Positions 7,660 to 15,906 of a stretch of DNA of 64,000 bases are shown here, in pieces. The notes under the pieces are model-generated. The model did no database searches and was not told the DNA's origin. It was given only the letters and a program-made list of their open reading frames with translations. The stretch covers positions 124,001-188,000 of the forward strand of contig NZ_JBHTCG010000002.1 of NCBI RefSeq assembly GCF_042665155.1. Reading direction: 5' to 3'. How positions within the stretch are numbered: the first letter of the stretch is position 1; each line of letters opens with the position of its first letter. Source of the DNA: Sphaerisporangium rhizosphaerae (GTDB lineage: Bacteria; Actinomycetota; Actinomycetes; Streptosporangiales; Streptosporangiaceae). The position numbers were made by a program, and so were the translations under genes.

Positions 7660-10352
7660 GCCTTGTCTCCGATCAGGTCGAGGAAGACGTCTTCGAGACG
7701 TCCCCTGGAGCCGTTGGAGGGGGCCGTGCCGCCGAGCAGGTCGGTGACCGGGCCGGCGGTGACCAGGCGGCCGCGGTGCATCACCACCACGTGATCGCAG
7801 GTCTGCTCGACCTCGGCCAGCAGGTGGCTGGAGACGATCACCGTGCGGCCCGCGGCGGCGTAGCGGGTCAGGACGCGGCGCATCTCGGCGATCTGCGGCG
7901 GGTCCAGGCCGTTGGTCGGCTCGTCCAGCACCAGCAGGTCGGGCAGGCCCAGCATCGCCTGCGCGATGGCCAGGCGCTGGCGCATGCCCTGGGAGTAGGT
8001 GCGCACGGCGCGGTCGAGCGCCGCGCCGAGGCCCGCGATCTCCAGTGCCTCTTCCATATGGGCGTCGCCCTTCGGCCGGCCGGTGGCCCGCCAGTAGAGC
8101 TCGAGGTTCTCCCGGCCGGACAGGTGGGGAAGGAAGCCCGGCCCCTCGACGAAGGAGCCCAGCCGGGACAGCACCGGCGCCCCCGGCGTGACGCGGTGGC
8201 CGAAGATGCGGATCTCGCCCGCGTCCGGGTGGATGAGCCCCATCATCATGCGCATGGTGGTGGTCTTGCCCGCGCCGTTCGGGCCGAGCAGGCCGAGCAC
8301 CTGCCCCCGGTCGACCTGGAACGACAGCTCGTCCACGGCGGGATCGCCGTCGCGGTACCTCTTGGTCAGGCCGGTGATGCGCAGCGGCACCCCGGCCAGC
8401 GCCGGGTCGAGGTCGTCCGCGCGGCGCCGCCGCCCGGTGAGCACGATGGCGGCGGCGACGGCCAGCGCGGCCAGGGGCAGGGCCCAGGTCCACCAGCCGA
8501 GACCGCCGCCCGCCGCGCGCAGCGCCGGGTCGGTGGGCGCGGTCAGCGTCGGGGAGGCCAGCCCGACGCGGTGGACGGCCGGCGCGGTGGGGGAGGCGTA
8601 CCCCATGTCCGTGGTGCTCAGCACCAGGCGCAGCCGGTGCCCGGCGTCGAACCGGTGGTCGATGACCGGCAGAGTGAGCGCGACCGGCGTGCCCGCCGGG
8701 GTCGCCGTGACCCGGAAGGGCGCCACCAGGCCCTGGGGCAGCGACGGGCGCTGCCCGCCCACGTCGTACAGCTTGGCGAACAGCGTGACCTCGCCCTCGC
8801 CGTACACCTTCACCGTGGCCGACGGCGTGCCGGTGACCTCCAGCGGCGCGGCCAGCGGCGCCGACTCGAACGCCGCGGCCTGGCCCGGCATGTCGATCGC
8901 CACGCCGTCGCCGGCGAGCCCGCCGAGCAGGCCGCTCATGCCCGGCACTGTGGAGATCGCGGCAGGAGAGCCGCCCGGCGGGCCCGCCACCTGCTGGTCG
9001 GGGCCGGCGAGCCGCACCGACGCGGACGACGCGCCGGCCAGGCCGGAGTAGCGGCTCGCCGCGGCGTGCACCAGGACGGGACGACGCGTGCCCGGATCGC
9101 GGCCGCCGTCCCGGGTGACGGTGAAGGCGTCGCCGAGCGGTGTGCCGTCCTTCTTCAGCCAGTGGCCGAACCAGGCGATGGTGCGCTCGGCCACCCAGTC
9201 GGGTTCGCCGTCACCGCCGTCGTGGCCGCCGTCGAACCACGCCACCTGGACAGGAGCGCCGGTGGCCGCGATCGCCCGGGCGTTGGCGTCGGCGTGCGAG
9301 AGGGGGAAGAGGGAGTCGTGCTCGCCCTGGATGAGCAGGGTGGGCACGCGGATCCTTCCCGGCACGGAGATGGGGCTCGACCTGCGCAGGGTCTCGACGG
9401 CCGCCGGGGTGGCGCGCCCGGTCTCGGCCACCTGCAGGTACATGTCGCAGATGGCCGGCAGGAACCGCCCGCACTGCGCCTCCCGCGCCCCGGCATCCGT
9501 CCCCGTCCCCCCGTCTGGAATCCCGCCGGAGGTGCCGGAGGAGGTCTTGTCGGACGTTCCGCCGGACGTTCCGCCGGACGTTCCGCCGGACGTTCCGCCG
9601 GACGTTCCGCCGGACGTTCCGCTGGAGGTGCCGGTGGGCGGGGCGCTCGAGGTGGTGGTCGGCTGGGCGGGGTCGGTGGGCCCGTTTGGACCGTCGGCGC
9701 CTGGGGCGAGGGGGGAGTCGGCCGCGCGGCTGAAGAACAGGCCGGCCCACATGCGCTTGAAGACGCCCTCGGCCGGGCCGGCGCCGGTCGCGTCGGGGAA
9801 CAGCGCGTCGGCCAGGTCGTGCCAGGTGATCTGCGGGACGATGGCGTCGACGCGGCCGTCGTAGGCGGCGGCCATCAGCGTGATCGCCCCGCCGTACGAG
9901 CCGCCCGCCAGGCCGAGCCGGGGGTCGCCGGGGCCGTCCAGCAGGACCTCGGGACGGCGGGCCACCCAGTCGATCAGCTGCTTGACGTCCTTGACCTCGT
10001 AGTCGGGGGAGTTGAGCGCGATCTGCCCGGTGGAGGCGCCGAAGCCCCTGGCCGACCAGGTGAGAACGGCGTACCCCTCCCGCGCCAGCCGCACGGCCTC
10101 GTCGCGCACGCTGCGCTTGCTGCCGCCGAAGCCGTGCGCGAGGAGCACGACCGGGCCCTTCCCCCCGGTGGCCGGGGGGAAGAAGGTGGTGTCCAGCAGC
10201 ACGTGCTGGTCGCCCGAGGGGCCGTCGGCGACCGGAATCACCTGGTCGAACGCCCGCACCGCCGGCGAGGGCCAGACCGCCCACGCCACCGCGCCGATCA
10301 CCGCCGCCACCACGGCCGCCAGCGCGACCCGCGGTCTCCCCCGAACCCTCAT
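7656..10352 (-). CDS. Membrane-anchored alpha/beta hydrolase fused to an ABC-transporter ATPase
   Basis: The protein has 898 residues. A TM anchor (about 8-28) precedes an S15-like alpha/beta hydrolase with Ser152 (GGSYGG), Asp346 (GEHDSLF) and His377 (DGGHDGG). An S15-type beta-sandwich region follows, then a second TM (about 619-640) and a complete ABC ATPase: Walker A GPNGAGKT 690-697, signature YSQGMRQR 786-793, Walker B LLVLDEP 806-812, switch His in SSHLL. Two TMs place the hydrolase outside and the ATPase in the cytoplasm. A Gly/Thr/Ser linker within the hydrolase (about 241-280) comes from 12-bp repeats. The partner permease lies downstream. The hydrolase might process or unload the exported compound, or mature an exported lipid or peptide; this is inference. 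Confidence 0.88.
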   Translation of the reverse strand: MRVRGRPRVALAAVVAAVIGAVAWAVWPSPAVRAFDQVIPVADGPSGDQHVLLDTTFFPPATGGKGPVVLLAHGFGGSKRSVRDEAVRLAREGYAVLTWSARGFGASTGQIALNSPDYEVKDVKQLIDWVARRPEVLLDGPGDPRLGLAGGSYGGAITLMAAAYDGRVDAIVPQITWHDLADALFPDATGAGPAEGVFKRMWAGLFFSRAADSPLAPGADGPNGPTDPAQPTTTSSAPPTGTSSGTSGGTSGGTSGGTSGGTSGGTSDKTSSGTSGGIPDGGTGTDAGAREAQCGRFLPAICDMYLQVAETGRATPAAVETLRRSSPISVPGRIRVPTLLIQGEHDSLFPLSHADANARAIAATGAPVQVAWFDGGHDGGDGEPDWVAERTIAWFGHWLKKDGTPLGDAFTVTRDGGRDPGTRRPVLVHAAASRYSGLAGASSASVRLAGPDQQVAGPPGGSPAAISTVPGMSGLLGGLAGDGVAIDMPGQAAAFESAPLAAPLEVTGTPSATVKVYGEGEVTLFAKLYDVGGQRPSLPQGLVAPFRVTATPAGTPVALTLPVIDHRFDAGHRLRLVLSTTDMGYASPTAPAVHRVGLASPTLTAPTDPALRAAGGGLGWWTWALPLAALAVAAAIVLTGRRRRADDLDPALAGVPLRITGLTKRYRDGDPAVDELSFQVDRGQVLGLLGPNGAGKTTTMRMMMGLIHPDAGEIRIFGHRVTPGAPVLSRLGSFVEGPGFLPHLSGRENLELYWRATGRPKGDAHMEEALEIAGLGAALDRAVRTYSQGMRQRLAIAQAMLGLPDLLVLDEPTNGLDPPQIAEMRRVLTRYAAAGRTVIVSSHLLAEVEQTCDHVVVMHRGRLVTAGPVTDLLGGTAPSNGSRGRLEDVFLDLIGDKA
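9551..9622 (-). repeat. Six 12-bp tandem repeats inside the hydrolase-ABC gene
   Basis: Six perfect copies of CGGACGTTCCGC (plus strand) encode GTSG units on the minus strand, and flanking codons keep the same composition. The 12-bp unit keeps the reading frame whatever the copy number. The repeats form a flexible insertion in the lid region of the hydrolase, between MWAGLFFSRAADS and the block beginning CGRFLPAICDMY. Confidence 0.9.
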
Positions 10353-10397
10353 GCCGAGAGCCTACTTACCCGCCGCTGAGAGATCGCTGAGACGCCA

Positions 10398-10429
10398 ACC
10401 CCGAGGTGGATACAGGGTTATCTCGGGGT
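10398..10429. promoter_or_regulatory. Inverted repeat in a divergent promoter region
   Basis: ACCCCGAG (10398-10405) and CTCGGGGT (10422-10429) flank a 16-bp AT-richer spacer. The repeat lies in the 102-bp gap between the divergent hydrolase-ABC gene and the polytopic protein gene. It could be an operator for either gene or a leader hairpin. The evidence is position and symmetry only. Confidence 0.3.
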
Positions 10430-10454
10430 AACTCCCGATTGCGGAGCATGTACG

Positions 10455-11702
10455 GTGACCGGCATCATGCTTGGCGTGAAGCAAGGCGCAGGTAACGAGG
10501 CCGAGGCCACCCGGACGGGCGGTCGCGCGCCCTCCCCATGGCAGTGGGGCAGGGGCAAGGCCGTCGAAGCCCTCGAATGGGCCCGCCCCTACTGGACGCG
10601 GGGGGAGGCCGGCCGCGAGACGCCGCCGGAGCTGCTCCGCGTCCTCTACCTGAGCTGGGTCGCCGCGTTCGTCCTGAAGGTCCTCGGGGCCTCGTGGGAC
10701 GTGTCGTGGCACTTCAAGTGGCTGCGCGACGACCTGGCGCCGCCGCACCTGCTCAACAGCGCGGGCACGGCCATCGTGCTGGCCCTCACGATCGTGCACA
10801 GCTACACGGGGTACGGCGTCGACCGCACCGCCCAGCGGCTGGTCCAGTGGGGCACCGGCGCCTTCCTCATCGCGGTGCCCATCGACCTGATCAATCACCG
10901 GATCAACGGGGTGGACATCACCTCGTGGAGCCCGTCGCACATGCTGCTGTACATCGGCACGGCGTTCATGATCGCCGGAGTGATCCGGGGCTGGTACCTC
11001 TACGCGCCCGAGGGCAGGGCGCGCACGGTCGTGCTGGGCGCCCTGTTCGTCTTCATGCTGGAGAACACGCTCTTCCCGAGCGAGCACCAGGAGTACGGCG
11101 TGCTGGAGCTGGCCTCCTTCGTCCGCGGGGCGCCGTACGCCGAGCCGACACTGCTGGACTTCGCGGCCAAGCAGATGGGCCGGCCCATCGACGTCACCAT
11201 GGCCGAGAAGTTCTCGCTTCCGGTGCCCGACTGGGTGTACCCGATGTGGTTCGGCATCGCCGCGGTGCTGGTGCTGGTCATGGCCCGGGCGCTGGTCGGC
11301 CACCGGTGGACCGCCACCGCGGTGGCGGGCGTCTACGTCGGCTACCGCGCCCTCATCTGGCCGATGTTGTACTTCACCGGCTTCCCGCCCTCGGCCGTCC
11401 CGTTCTTCCTGCTCGCCGCCGCCGTCTGCGTGGACGTGGCGTTCCTGCTGCGGCTGCCGGTCGCGCGGGCGGCGCTCGGCGCCGCCCTGGTCACCGTGGG
11501 CGTCTACGGCGGCCTCGCCGTGCAGGACCGGCTGCTGGAAGCCCCGCCGTACCTGCTGGCCTCGGCCCCGGTGACCCTCGTCGCGCTGGGCGCGGCCTGG
11601 TACGGGGTGGAGTGGTACCGCCGCCGCCGTTCCGGCGAGCCCGAGACCCCCGCCGCCCTGCCCCTCGGCACCCCCGCCGCCCCCGGCCCGGCGACCCCCT
11701 GA
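10455..11702 (+). CDS. Polytopic membrane protein with conserved-looking histidines, function unknown
   Basis: The protein has 415 residues and about nine to ten hydrophobic helices, with a charged N-terminus (residues 1-60) and a Pro/Ala-rich tail. Several polar residues sit at helix ends: DVSWHFKW, PPHLLNSAG, INHRINGVDI, SPSHMLLY and PSEHQEYG. The His pattern is compatible with metal or haem binding, but no family motif is recognised. The gene converges on the CopC-CopD pair, which makes a link to copper handling possible but unproven. GTG 10455 is used; ATG 10467 in the same frame is a fair alternative. A strong hairpin follows the stop. Confidence 0.7.
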   Translation: MTGIMLGVKQGAGNEAEATRTGGRAPSPWQWGRGKAVEALEWARPYWTRGEAGRETPPELLRVLYLSWVAAFVLKVLGASWDVSWHFKWLRDDLAPPHLLNSAGTAIVLALTIVHSYTGYGVDRTAQRLVQWGTGAFLIAVPIDLINHRINGVDITSWSPSHMLLYIGTAFMIAGVIRGWYLYAPEGRARTVVLGALFVFMLENTLFPSEHQEYGVLELASFVRGAPYAEPTLLDFAAKQMGRPIDVTMAEKFSLPVPDWVYPMWFGIAAVLVLVMARALVGHRWTATAVAGVYVGYRALIWPMLYFTGFPPSAVPFFLLAAAVCVDVAFLLRLPVARAALGAALVTVGVYGGLAVQDRLLEAPPYLLASAPVTLVALGAAWYGVEWYRRRRSGEPETPAALPLGTPAAPGPATP

Positions 11703-11707
11703 CACAA

Positions 11708-11745
11708 CCCCGGCCCGGCGTCTCCCGCGAGAGGCCGGGCCGGGG
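11708..11745. terminator. Long GC hairpin between convergent genes
   Basis: Arms CCCCGGCCCGGC (11708-11719) and GCCGGGCCGGGG (11734-11745) pair perfectly, and an inner TCTC/GAGA adds to the stem. The hairpin lies 6 nt after the stop of the polytopic protein gene and downstream of copD, so it is a likely bidirectional terminator. A short direct repeat, GCCGAACGGGTGCCGC, follows at 11763 and 11788. Confidence 0.65.
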
Positions 11746-11812
11746 CCGTCCTGTGCCTTCGCGCCGAACGGGTGCCGCAGTCCGCGTGCCGAACGGGTGC
11801 CGCGGTCCCGCG

Positions 11813-12946
11813 TCAGGCCACGGGGGCGCGGGTGAGGGCGACGGCCACGCCGTAGGCGACGCCCATCACCGTCACCTCGAGCGCCGCCCAGGCGGCGAAC
11901 GCCGTCGCCCGCCGCTGGACGACGGCCGGAAGCAGGCGCCAGCGGATGTTCGCCCCCAGCAGGGCGACCGCGCCCACGCAGAGGACCTTGACGATCACCA
12001 GTTGGCCGTAGTGCGTGGTCAACAGCGACCCGGGCAGCCGCGTGGTAGGCGACAAGGCCAGCTCGACCAGCCCGTTGAACAGCCCGGACAGGGCCACCAC
12101 CGCCAGGGCCACGGTGGCCAGCCGGGAGAACCTCGGCAGGGCCCGGGCCAGCAGGTCGCGGTGCCGGGCGAGCAGCACGGCCATCGCCACCAGGCCGCCC
12201 GTCCACATCGCGGCGGCGACGACGTGCAACTCCATCGAGACCATGCTCAGCTCGTGCCAGTACCAGTTGGACGCGTGCCCGCTGACCGGCAGGGGGAGCA
12301 GGCCGAACACCGCGACGACCACCCGGATCTCGGCGGGCACGTTCTCGCCGAAGCGCACGGCCAGCAGGCCGAAGAAGGTGAAGGCCAGGGCGCACGCGGC
12401 GCTCATCACCAGCCCCTGGCCCGAGCCGATGGCCTCGACGTAGGCCGCCGGGTCGGGCGCTCGGCCGGGGGAGAGCTCGGCCGCGCTGAGCACCATGGCG
12501 GCCAGCGCCGTGACGGTCCAGCCGAAGGCCGCGAGCACCGCCCAGGTGCGGGCCGTGGACAGGACGGGCTCGGTGCGCCCCGGGTCGTCGAAGCCGACCA
12601 GCTTGGGCAGCAGGCTGAGCCCGATGGCGGCCAGGGCGCACAGATTCATGGCCAGGCGGGTCACCGGCAGGCCGTACTCCACCAGCGGCCCCGGGATCGC
12701 GATGCCGGGAACGCTGTCAGGCGAGGTCCACCACGTCGCTACCAGCACCGCCACCAGCGCCGCCCCGGCCAGCCCCCACACCGGCCCGCGCCGCGCTCCT
12801 CGCGAGGCCGTCACGACGCCACGCCCGGCGGTGTCCCTCCCCCCTCCGGGGCCGTCATCCGCGCGGGGGCCGACGGGCGGGGGAGTCCGGTCGGTGCCGG
12901 AGTGCCGGGGGACGGTCGCGCTGGTGGTCTCGTCGGCGGGGCTCAC
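11813..12946 (-). CDS. copD: CopD-family copper-resistance membrane protein
   Basis: The protein has 377 residues with eight predicted membrane helices. The segments GHASNWYWHELSMVSMELHVVAAAMWTGGL and ELALSPTTRLPGSLLTTHYGQLVIVK carry the His residues and the 'T.YG..L..K' pattern of CopD/PcoD proteins. CopD is thought to take up or transfer copper across the membrane together with CopC. The GTG start (12946) overlaps the copC stop as GTGA, which fixes the start and shows co-transcription and coupling. The N-terminal ~60 residues are disordered. Whether the pair serves resistance or copper acquisition cannot be told from sequence. Confidence 0.88.
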   Translation of the reverse strand: MSPADETTSATVPRHSGTDRTPPPVGPRADDGPGGGRDTAGRGVVTASRGARRGPVWGLAGAALVAVLVATWWTSPDSVPGIAIPGPLVEYGLPVTRLAMNLCALAAIGLSLLPKLVGFDDPGRTEPVLSTARTWAVLAAFGWTVTALAAMVLSAAELSPGRAPDPAAYVEAIGSGQGLVMSAACALAFTFFGLLAVRFGENVPAEIRVVVAVFGLLPLPVSGHASNWYWHELSMVSMELHVVAAAMWTGGLVAMAVLLARHRDLLARALPRFSRLATVALAVVALSGLFNGLVELALSPTTRLPGSLLTTHYGQLVIVKVLCVGAVALLGANIRWRLLPAVVQRRATAFAAWAALEVTVMGVAYGVAVALTRAPVA

Positions 12947-13599
12947 GCGTCGCCTCCGGGGGCCGGGCGGCTCTGGCGAGCGACGACGAGGATGCCGAGG
13001 CCCGACAGCAGCAGGGCGGCGACGAGCAGCCCCCATACCCAGCCGCCGCCGCTCGTCCCCGGTGCCGCCGCGCCGGCGATCGGCTGCGCGGCAGGGGGAG
13101 CCTGCCCCGCTACCCCGGACGGCGCCGGTGGCTGCCCCGCTCCGCCGGGGACGGTCGCCGGTGTCGTCCCGCCGGGTTCGGCGGGGCCGGTGGAGGGCGT
13201 CGTGGACGGGGGGAGGGGAGCCGCGGACCCGGTGCCGGCGACGGTGAAGCCGATCTTGCCGGTGACCGGATGCCCGTCGTTGGAGACGATCTGGTATCCG
13301 ATGACGTACGCGCCGGCCGCGCCCGCCGCGACCGACGCCGGCACCTCGGCCGTCACCTTGGCGTCCACGACCCGCACGGCCGCCTTGGCGACCCTGCCGT
13401 CGGGCCCGGTCAGCGCCACCTGGGCGAAGTCGGCCCGCACCGGTTGGTCGAAGGTCAGCGTCACCTGGGCGGGCAAGGAAGCGAGCCGGGCGCCGTCCTT
13501 GGGGTCGCTGCCCGTCAGCACGTTGTGCGCCAGGGCGGGCGCGACCGCCACCGCGAGCGCCGCGAAGGCCACCGCCAGGACCGTCAGCAGTCGTCTCAC
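12943..13599 (-). CDS. copC: CopC-domain copper-binding protein, secreted and membrane-anchored
   Basis: The protein has 218 residues. A signal peptide (1-24, ending PALA) leaves His25 as the mature N-terminus, followed by NVLTGSDPKDGARL. The second conserved site is SNDGHPVTG (Asp108, His110). His-1, Asp and His make the Cu(II) site of CopC proteins. A Pro/Gly/Thr-rich linker (about 125-190) leads to a C-terminal TM helix, WGLLVAALLLSGLGILVV, so the domain is tethered outside the cell. GTG 13599 is preferred over an upstream ATG because it starts directly at the signal peptide. The gene is followed by copD with a 4-nt overlap. Confidence 0.9.
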   Translation of the reverse strand: MRRLLTVLAVAFAALAVAVAPALAHNVLTGSDPKDGARLASLPAQVTLTFDQPVRADFAQVALTGPDGRVAKAAVRVVDAKVTAEVPASVAAGAAGAYVIGYQIVSNDGHPVTGKIGFTVAGTGSAAPLPPSTTPSTGPAEPGGTTPATVPGGAGQPPAPSGVAGQAPPAAQPIAGAAAPGTSGGGWVWGLLVAALLLSGLGILVVARQSRPAPGGDA

Positions 13600-13732
13600 A
13601 TCGGCCGGCGCGGCGCTCCGGCCGTGACAGGACCTCAATTGACTTGACCTTTCCGTCGTTTCCACCGGACGCTGCCATGGTGCCACCTGTGAGTCCCGGT
13701 GAGGCGGCCGAGGGCGTGGCTAGGATTGGCGG

Positions 13733-14518
13733 GTGGAGCCAAGGCTGCTGTACGACGGCGCGGCCGCGCATTACCGCCGCTACCGCAACGCATACGGCGA
13801 CGAGGTCATCGCCTACATCGCGCGCGTGCTGGCCCTCGGCAAGCGCTCCCGGGTGCTCGATCTCGGCTGCGGTCCCGGCACGCTGGCCATCCCGCTGTCC
13901 CGCTTCGCCGGCACGGTCCTCGCCGTCGACCCGAGCGAGGACATGCTCGCCGAGGGTTCGCGCCTGGCGCCGTCCGGCGTCCACTGGATGCAGGGTGACT
14001 CCACCCGTCTCGCGGGGCTGCCGCTCGGCCGTGTCGACCACGTCGTCATGGGCCGCTCGTTCCACTGGATGCGGCGCGCGCGGGTGCTGGCCGACCTGGA
14101 CGCGATGCTCCCGCCGGACGGGGCCGTCGTGCTCGTGGGGCCGACCCGCGATCCGGTGGAGCCGCCGTGGGAGCCGGTGGTGCAGGCGGTGCGCAACCGG
14201 TTCGGCCTCGAATGGCGGGTGAACGACGAGTCCTTCCGGCAGTCGGGGCGCCATCACAGGGAGGTGGTGGCCGAGTCGGCGTTCCGCGACATCTCCACGG
14301 CGCGGTTCGACCGCGTGGTGCGGCGCGACACCGAGCAGGTGGTGGGGTTGCAGCTGTCGTTCTCCTACTCCACGCCGGCCCGGCTCGGCGACCGCACCCT
14401 CGACTTCGTCGAGGCCCTGGGCGCGGCCCTGGCGGCCGCCAACCCCGGCGGCGTCTGGGAGGAGCGCTTCACCACCGAGGTCCTCACCGCCCGCCGCCCC
14501 CCGCCCCCCGGCTCCTGA
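13733..14518 (+). CDS. Class I SAM-dependent methyltransferase
   Basis: The protein has 261 residues. Motif I VLDLGCGPGT (41-50) is followed by an acidic loop LAVDPSEDML, then QGDSTRLAGLP and a motif-IV-like region VDHVVMGRSFHWM. This matches the Methyltransf_11/UbiE-like fold, in which the acidic residue binds the ribose of S-adenosylmethionine. The acceptor is unknown; the 'FHWM' element is common in small-molecule methyltransferases. The gene starts with GTG and stands alone between divergent copC and the MFS gene, with 94 nt to the next start. Confidence 0.88.
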   Translation: MEPRLLYDGAAAHYRRYRNAYGDEVIAYIARVLALGKRSRVLDLGCGPGTLAIPLSRFAGTVLAVDPSEDMLAEGSRLAPSGVHWMQGDSTRLAGLPLGRVDHVVMGRSFHWMRRARVLADLDAMLPPDGAVVLVGPTRDPVEPPWEPVVQAVRNRFGLEWRVNDESFRQSGRHHREVVAESAFRDISTARFDRVVRRDTEQVVGLQLSFSYSTPARLGDRTLDFVEALGAALAAANPGGVWEERFTTEVLTARRPPPPGS

Positions 14519-14612
14519 CGACGCCCTCGGTTCGGGGGAGAAGTGGGTCTTTATCGGAGGGGGGTGCGGCGACTACCATCCGGGCACGCCTCGTCACTCA
14601 GGAGCCGCGCCG

Positions 14613-15902
14613 GTGAGCACCCTTCCCCCCGTCACCCCGCCGTACGACCCGCCTCTCGCCCTGGCCGAGCCGGTCAGGCGGGTCGGCCCGCGCTGGGTCG
14701 CCTTCATCTCGCTGGCCAACCTGGTCCTGTGGATGGCGTACTTCGGCCCGCTCCAGGTGCTGCTGCCACGGCAGATCGCGCTGGTGACGGACCTGGGCGG
14801 CAAAGAGAGCGCCCTGGCGTGGGTGACCGGCGCCGGCGCCGCCGTGGCGATGGTGTTCAACCCGGTGGCCGGGGCGTTGTCCGACCGCACCGCCGGGCGT
14901 TTCGGCAGGCGCCACCCGTGGACGCTGCTCGGGGCGGTGGCCGGTGGCCTCGGCCTGGCCTTTCTCGGCTTCCAGGGCTCGTTCGCGGGCGTGCTCATCG
15001 GCTGGTGTCTCGCGCAGGCCGGGCTGAACGCCATGCAGGCCGCGCTGACGGCCGGCGTCCCCGACCACGTGCCGGTGGGCCAGCGCGGCGAGGTGTCGGG
15101 GTGGATCGGCGTGCCGCAGACGCTCGGGGTGGTGCTGGCGGTCGTGCTGGTGACGATGGTCGCGACGACCACGGGGGCCGGATACCTGCTGATCGCCGCC
15201 CTGGTGCCGCTGGGCGTGCTGCCGTTCGTCCTGACCACGCGGGACGCGCCGCTGCCGGCGCGGCTGCGGCCGCCGTTCAGCCTGAGGGGGTTCGTGGGCG
15301 GTCTGTGGGTGAGCCCGCGCGCGCACCCCGACTTCGCCTGGGCCTGGCTGACCCGCTTCCTGATGCAGCTCGGCAACGCCGTCGCGCTGTTGTACCTGCT
15401 GTACTTCCTCACCGACGCGGTCGGCTACGAGCGGCTGTTCCCCGGGAGCAGGGCCGAGGACGGCCTGCTGGTCCTCATCCTGATCTACACCGCGGCGGTG
15501 GTGGTCACCGCCGTGGCCGGCGGGGTGGTCTCCGACCGGATGGGACGGCGCAAGATGCTCGTCACGGTCTCGGGCGCGATCAGCGCGGTGCCTTTCGTGA
15601 TCATGGCGTTCTGGCCGCTGTGGCCGATGGTCGTGGCGGCCGCCGTGATCATGGGCATCGGCTTCGGCATCTACCTCGCGGTGGACAACGCCCTGGTCAC
15701 CCAGGTGCTGCCCGCGGCGACCGGCCGGGCCAAGGACCTGGGCGTGATCAACATCGCCAACTCGGGTCCCCAGGTGCTGGGGCCAGTGATCGCCGGCCCG
15801 GTCGTGTCGGGCCTGGGCGGCTATCCGGTGCTCTATCTCACCGCGGCCGCGCTGACGCTGCTCGGCGCCGGGCTGGTGTGGAAGATCCGCGCCGTTCCCT
15901 GA
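14613..15902 (+). CDS. MFS transporter (GPH/SLC45-like)
   Basis: The protein has 429 residues with 12 hydrophobic segments. After TM2 the loop GALSDRTAGRFGRRHPW matches the 'SDR...RFGRRRPW' signature of glycoside-pentoside-hexuronide and SLC45 type carriers, and SDRMGRRKM in the second half is its repeat. Such carriers move sugars or glycosides, usually with H+ or Na+. The hemicellulose locus 3 kb downstream makes a sugar plausible, but the gene is separated from it by a cupin gene on the other strand. The GTG at 14613 follows a weak ribosome site. The stop abuts the convergent cupin gene (5 nt). Confidence 0.85.
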   Translation: MSTLPPVTPPYDPPLALAEPVRRVGPRWVAFISLANLVLWMAYFGPLQVLLPRQIALVTDLGGKESALAWVTGAGAAVAMVFNPVAGALSDRTAGRFGRRHPWTLLGAVAGGLGLAFLGFQGSFAGVLIGWCLAQAGLNAMQAALTAGVPDHVPVGQRGEVSGWIGVPQTLGVVLAVVLVTMVATTTGAGYLLIAALVPLGVLPFVLTTRDAPLPARLRPPFSLRGFVGGLWVSPRAHPDFAWAWLTRFLMQLGNAVALLYLLYFLTDAVGYERLFPGSRAEDGLLVLILIYTAAVVVTAVAGGVVSDRMGRRKMLVTVSGAISAVPFVIMAFWPLWPMVVAAAVIMGIGFGIYLAVDNALVTQVLPAATGRAKDLGVINIANSGPQVLGPVIAGPVVSGLGGYPVLYLTAAALTLLGAGLVWKIRAVP

Positions 15903-15906
15903 TCGC

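Larger units (their letters stand above)
7320..7735 (-). repeat. Tandem 83/84-bp repeats of the ATPase-permease gene junction
   Basis: On the plus strand the landmark TGTCATGCC starts at 7403, 7486, 7570 and 7654, and a worn CGTCACGCC at 7320. Steps are 83, 83, 84 and 84 bp. All units align over their full length except the rightmost, which matches for about 60 bp and is the genuine 3' end of the ATPase gene. Read on the minus strand, each unit consists of the last ~20 ATPase codons, an ATGA (once GTGA) stop/start overlap, and about ten codons resembling the permease start. The junction of two coupled genes has therefore been duplicated repeatedly. Confidence 0.85.

Noticed and set aside
9551..9622. 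Short regular repeats as a CRISPR array
   Set aside because: Units are contiguous 12-mers with no spacers, in frame within a gene, and no cas genes are present.
7653..10379. 908-codon open frame antisense to the hydrolase-ABC gene
   Set aside because: Its sequence has Arg/Gly/His-rich shadow composition and no domains; the minus strand carries the catalytic triads and Walker motifs.
10538..13627. 1029-codon plus-strand frame across several genes
   Set aside because: It spans the stop and terminator of one gene and the antisense of copC/copD. The composition is typical of a GC shadow.
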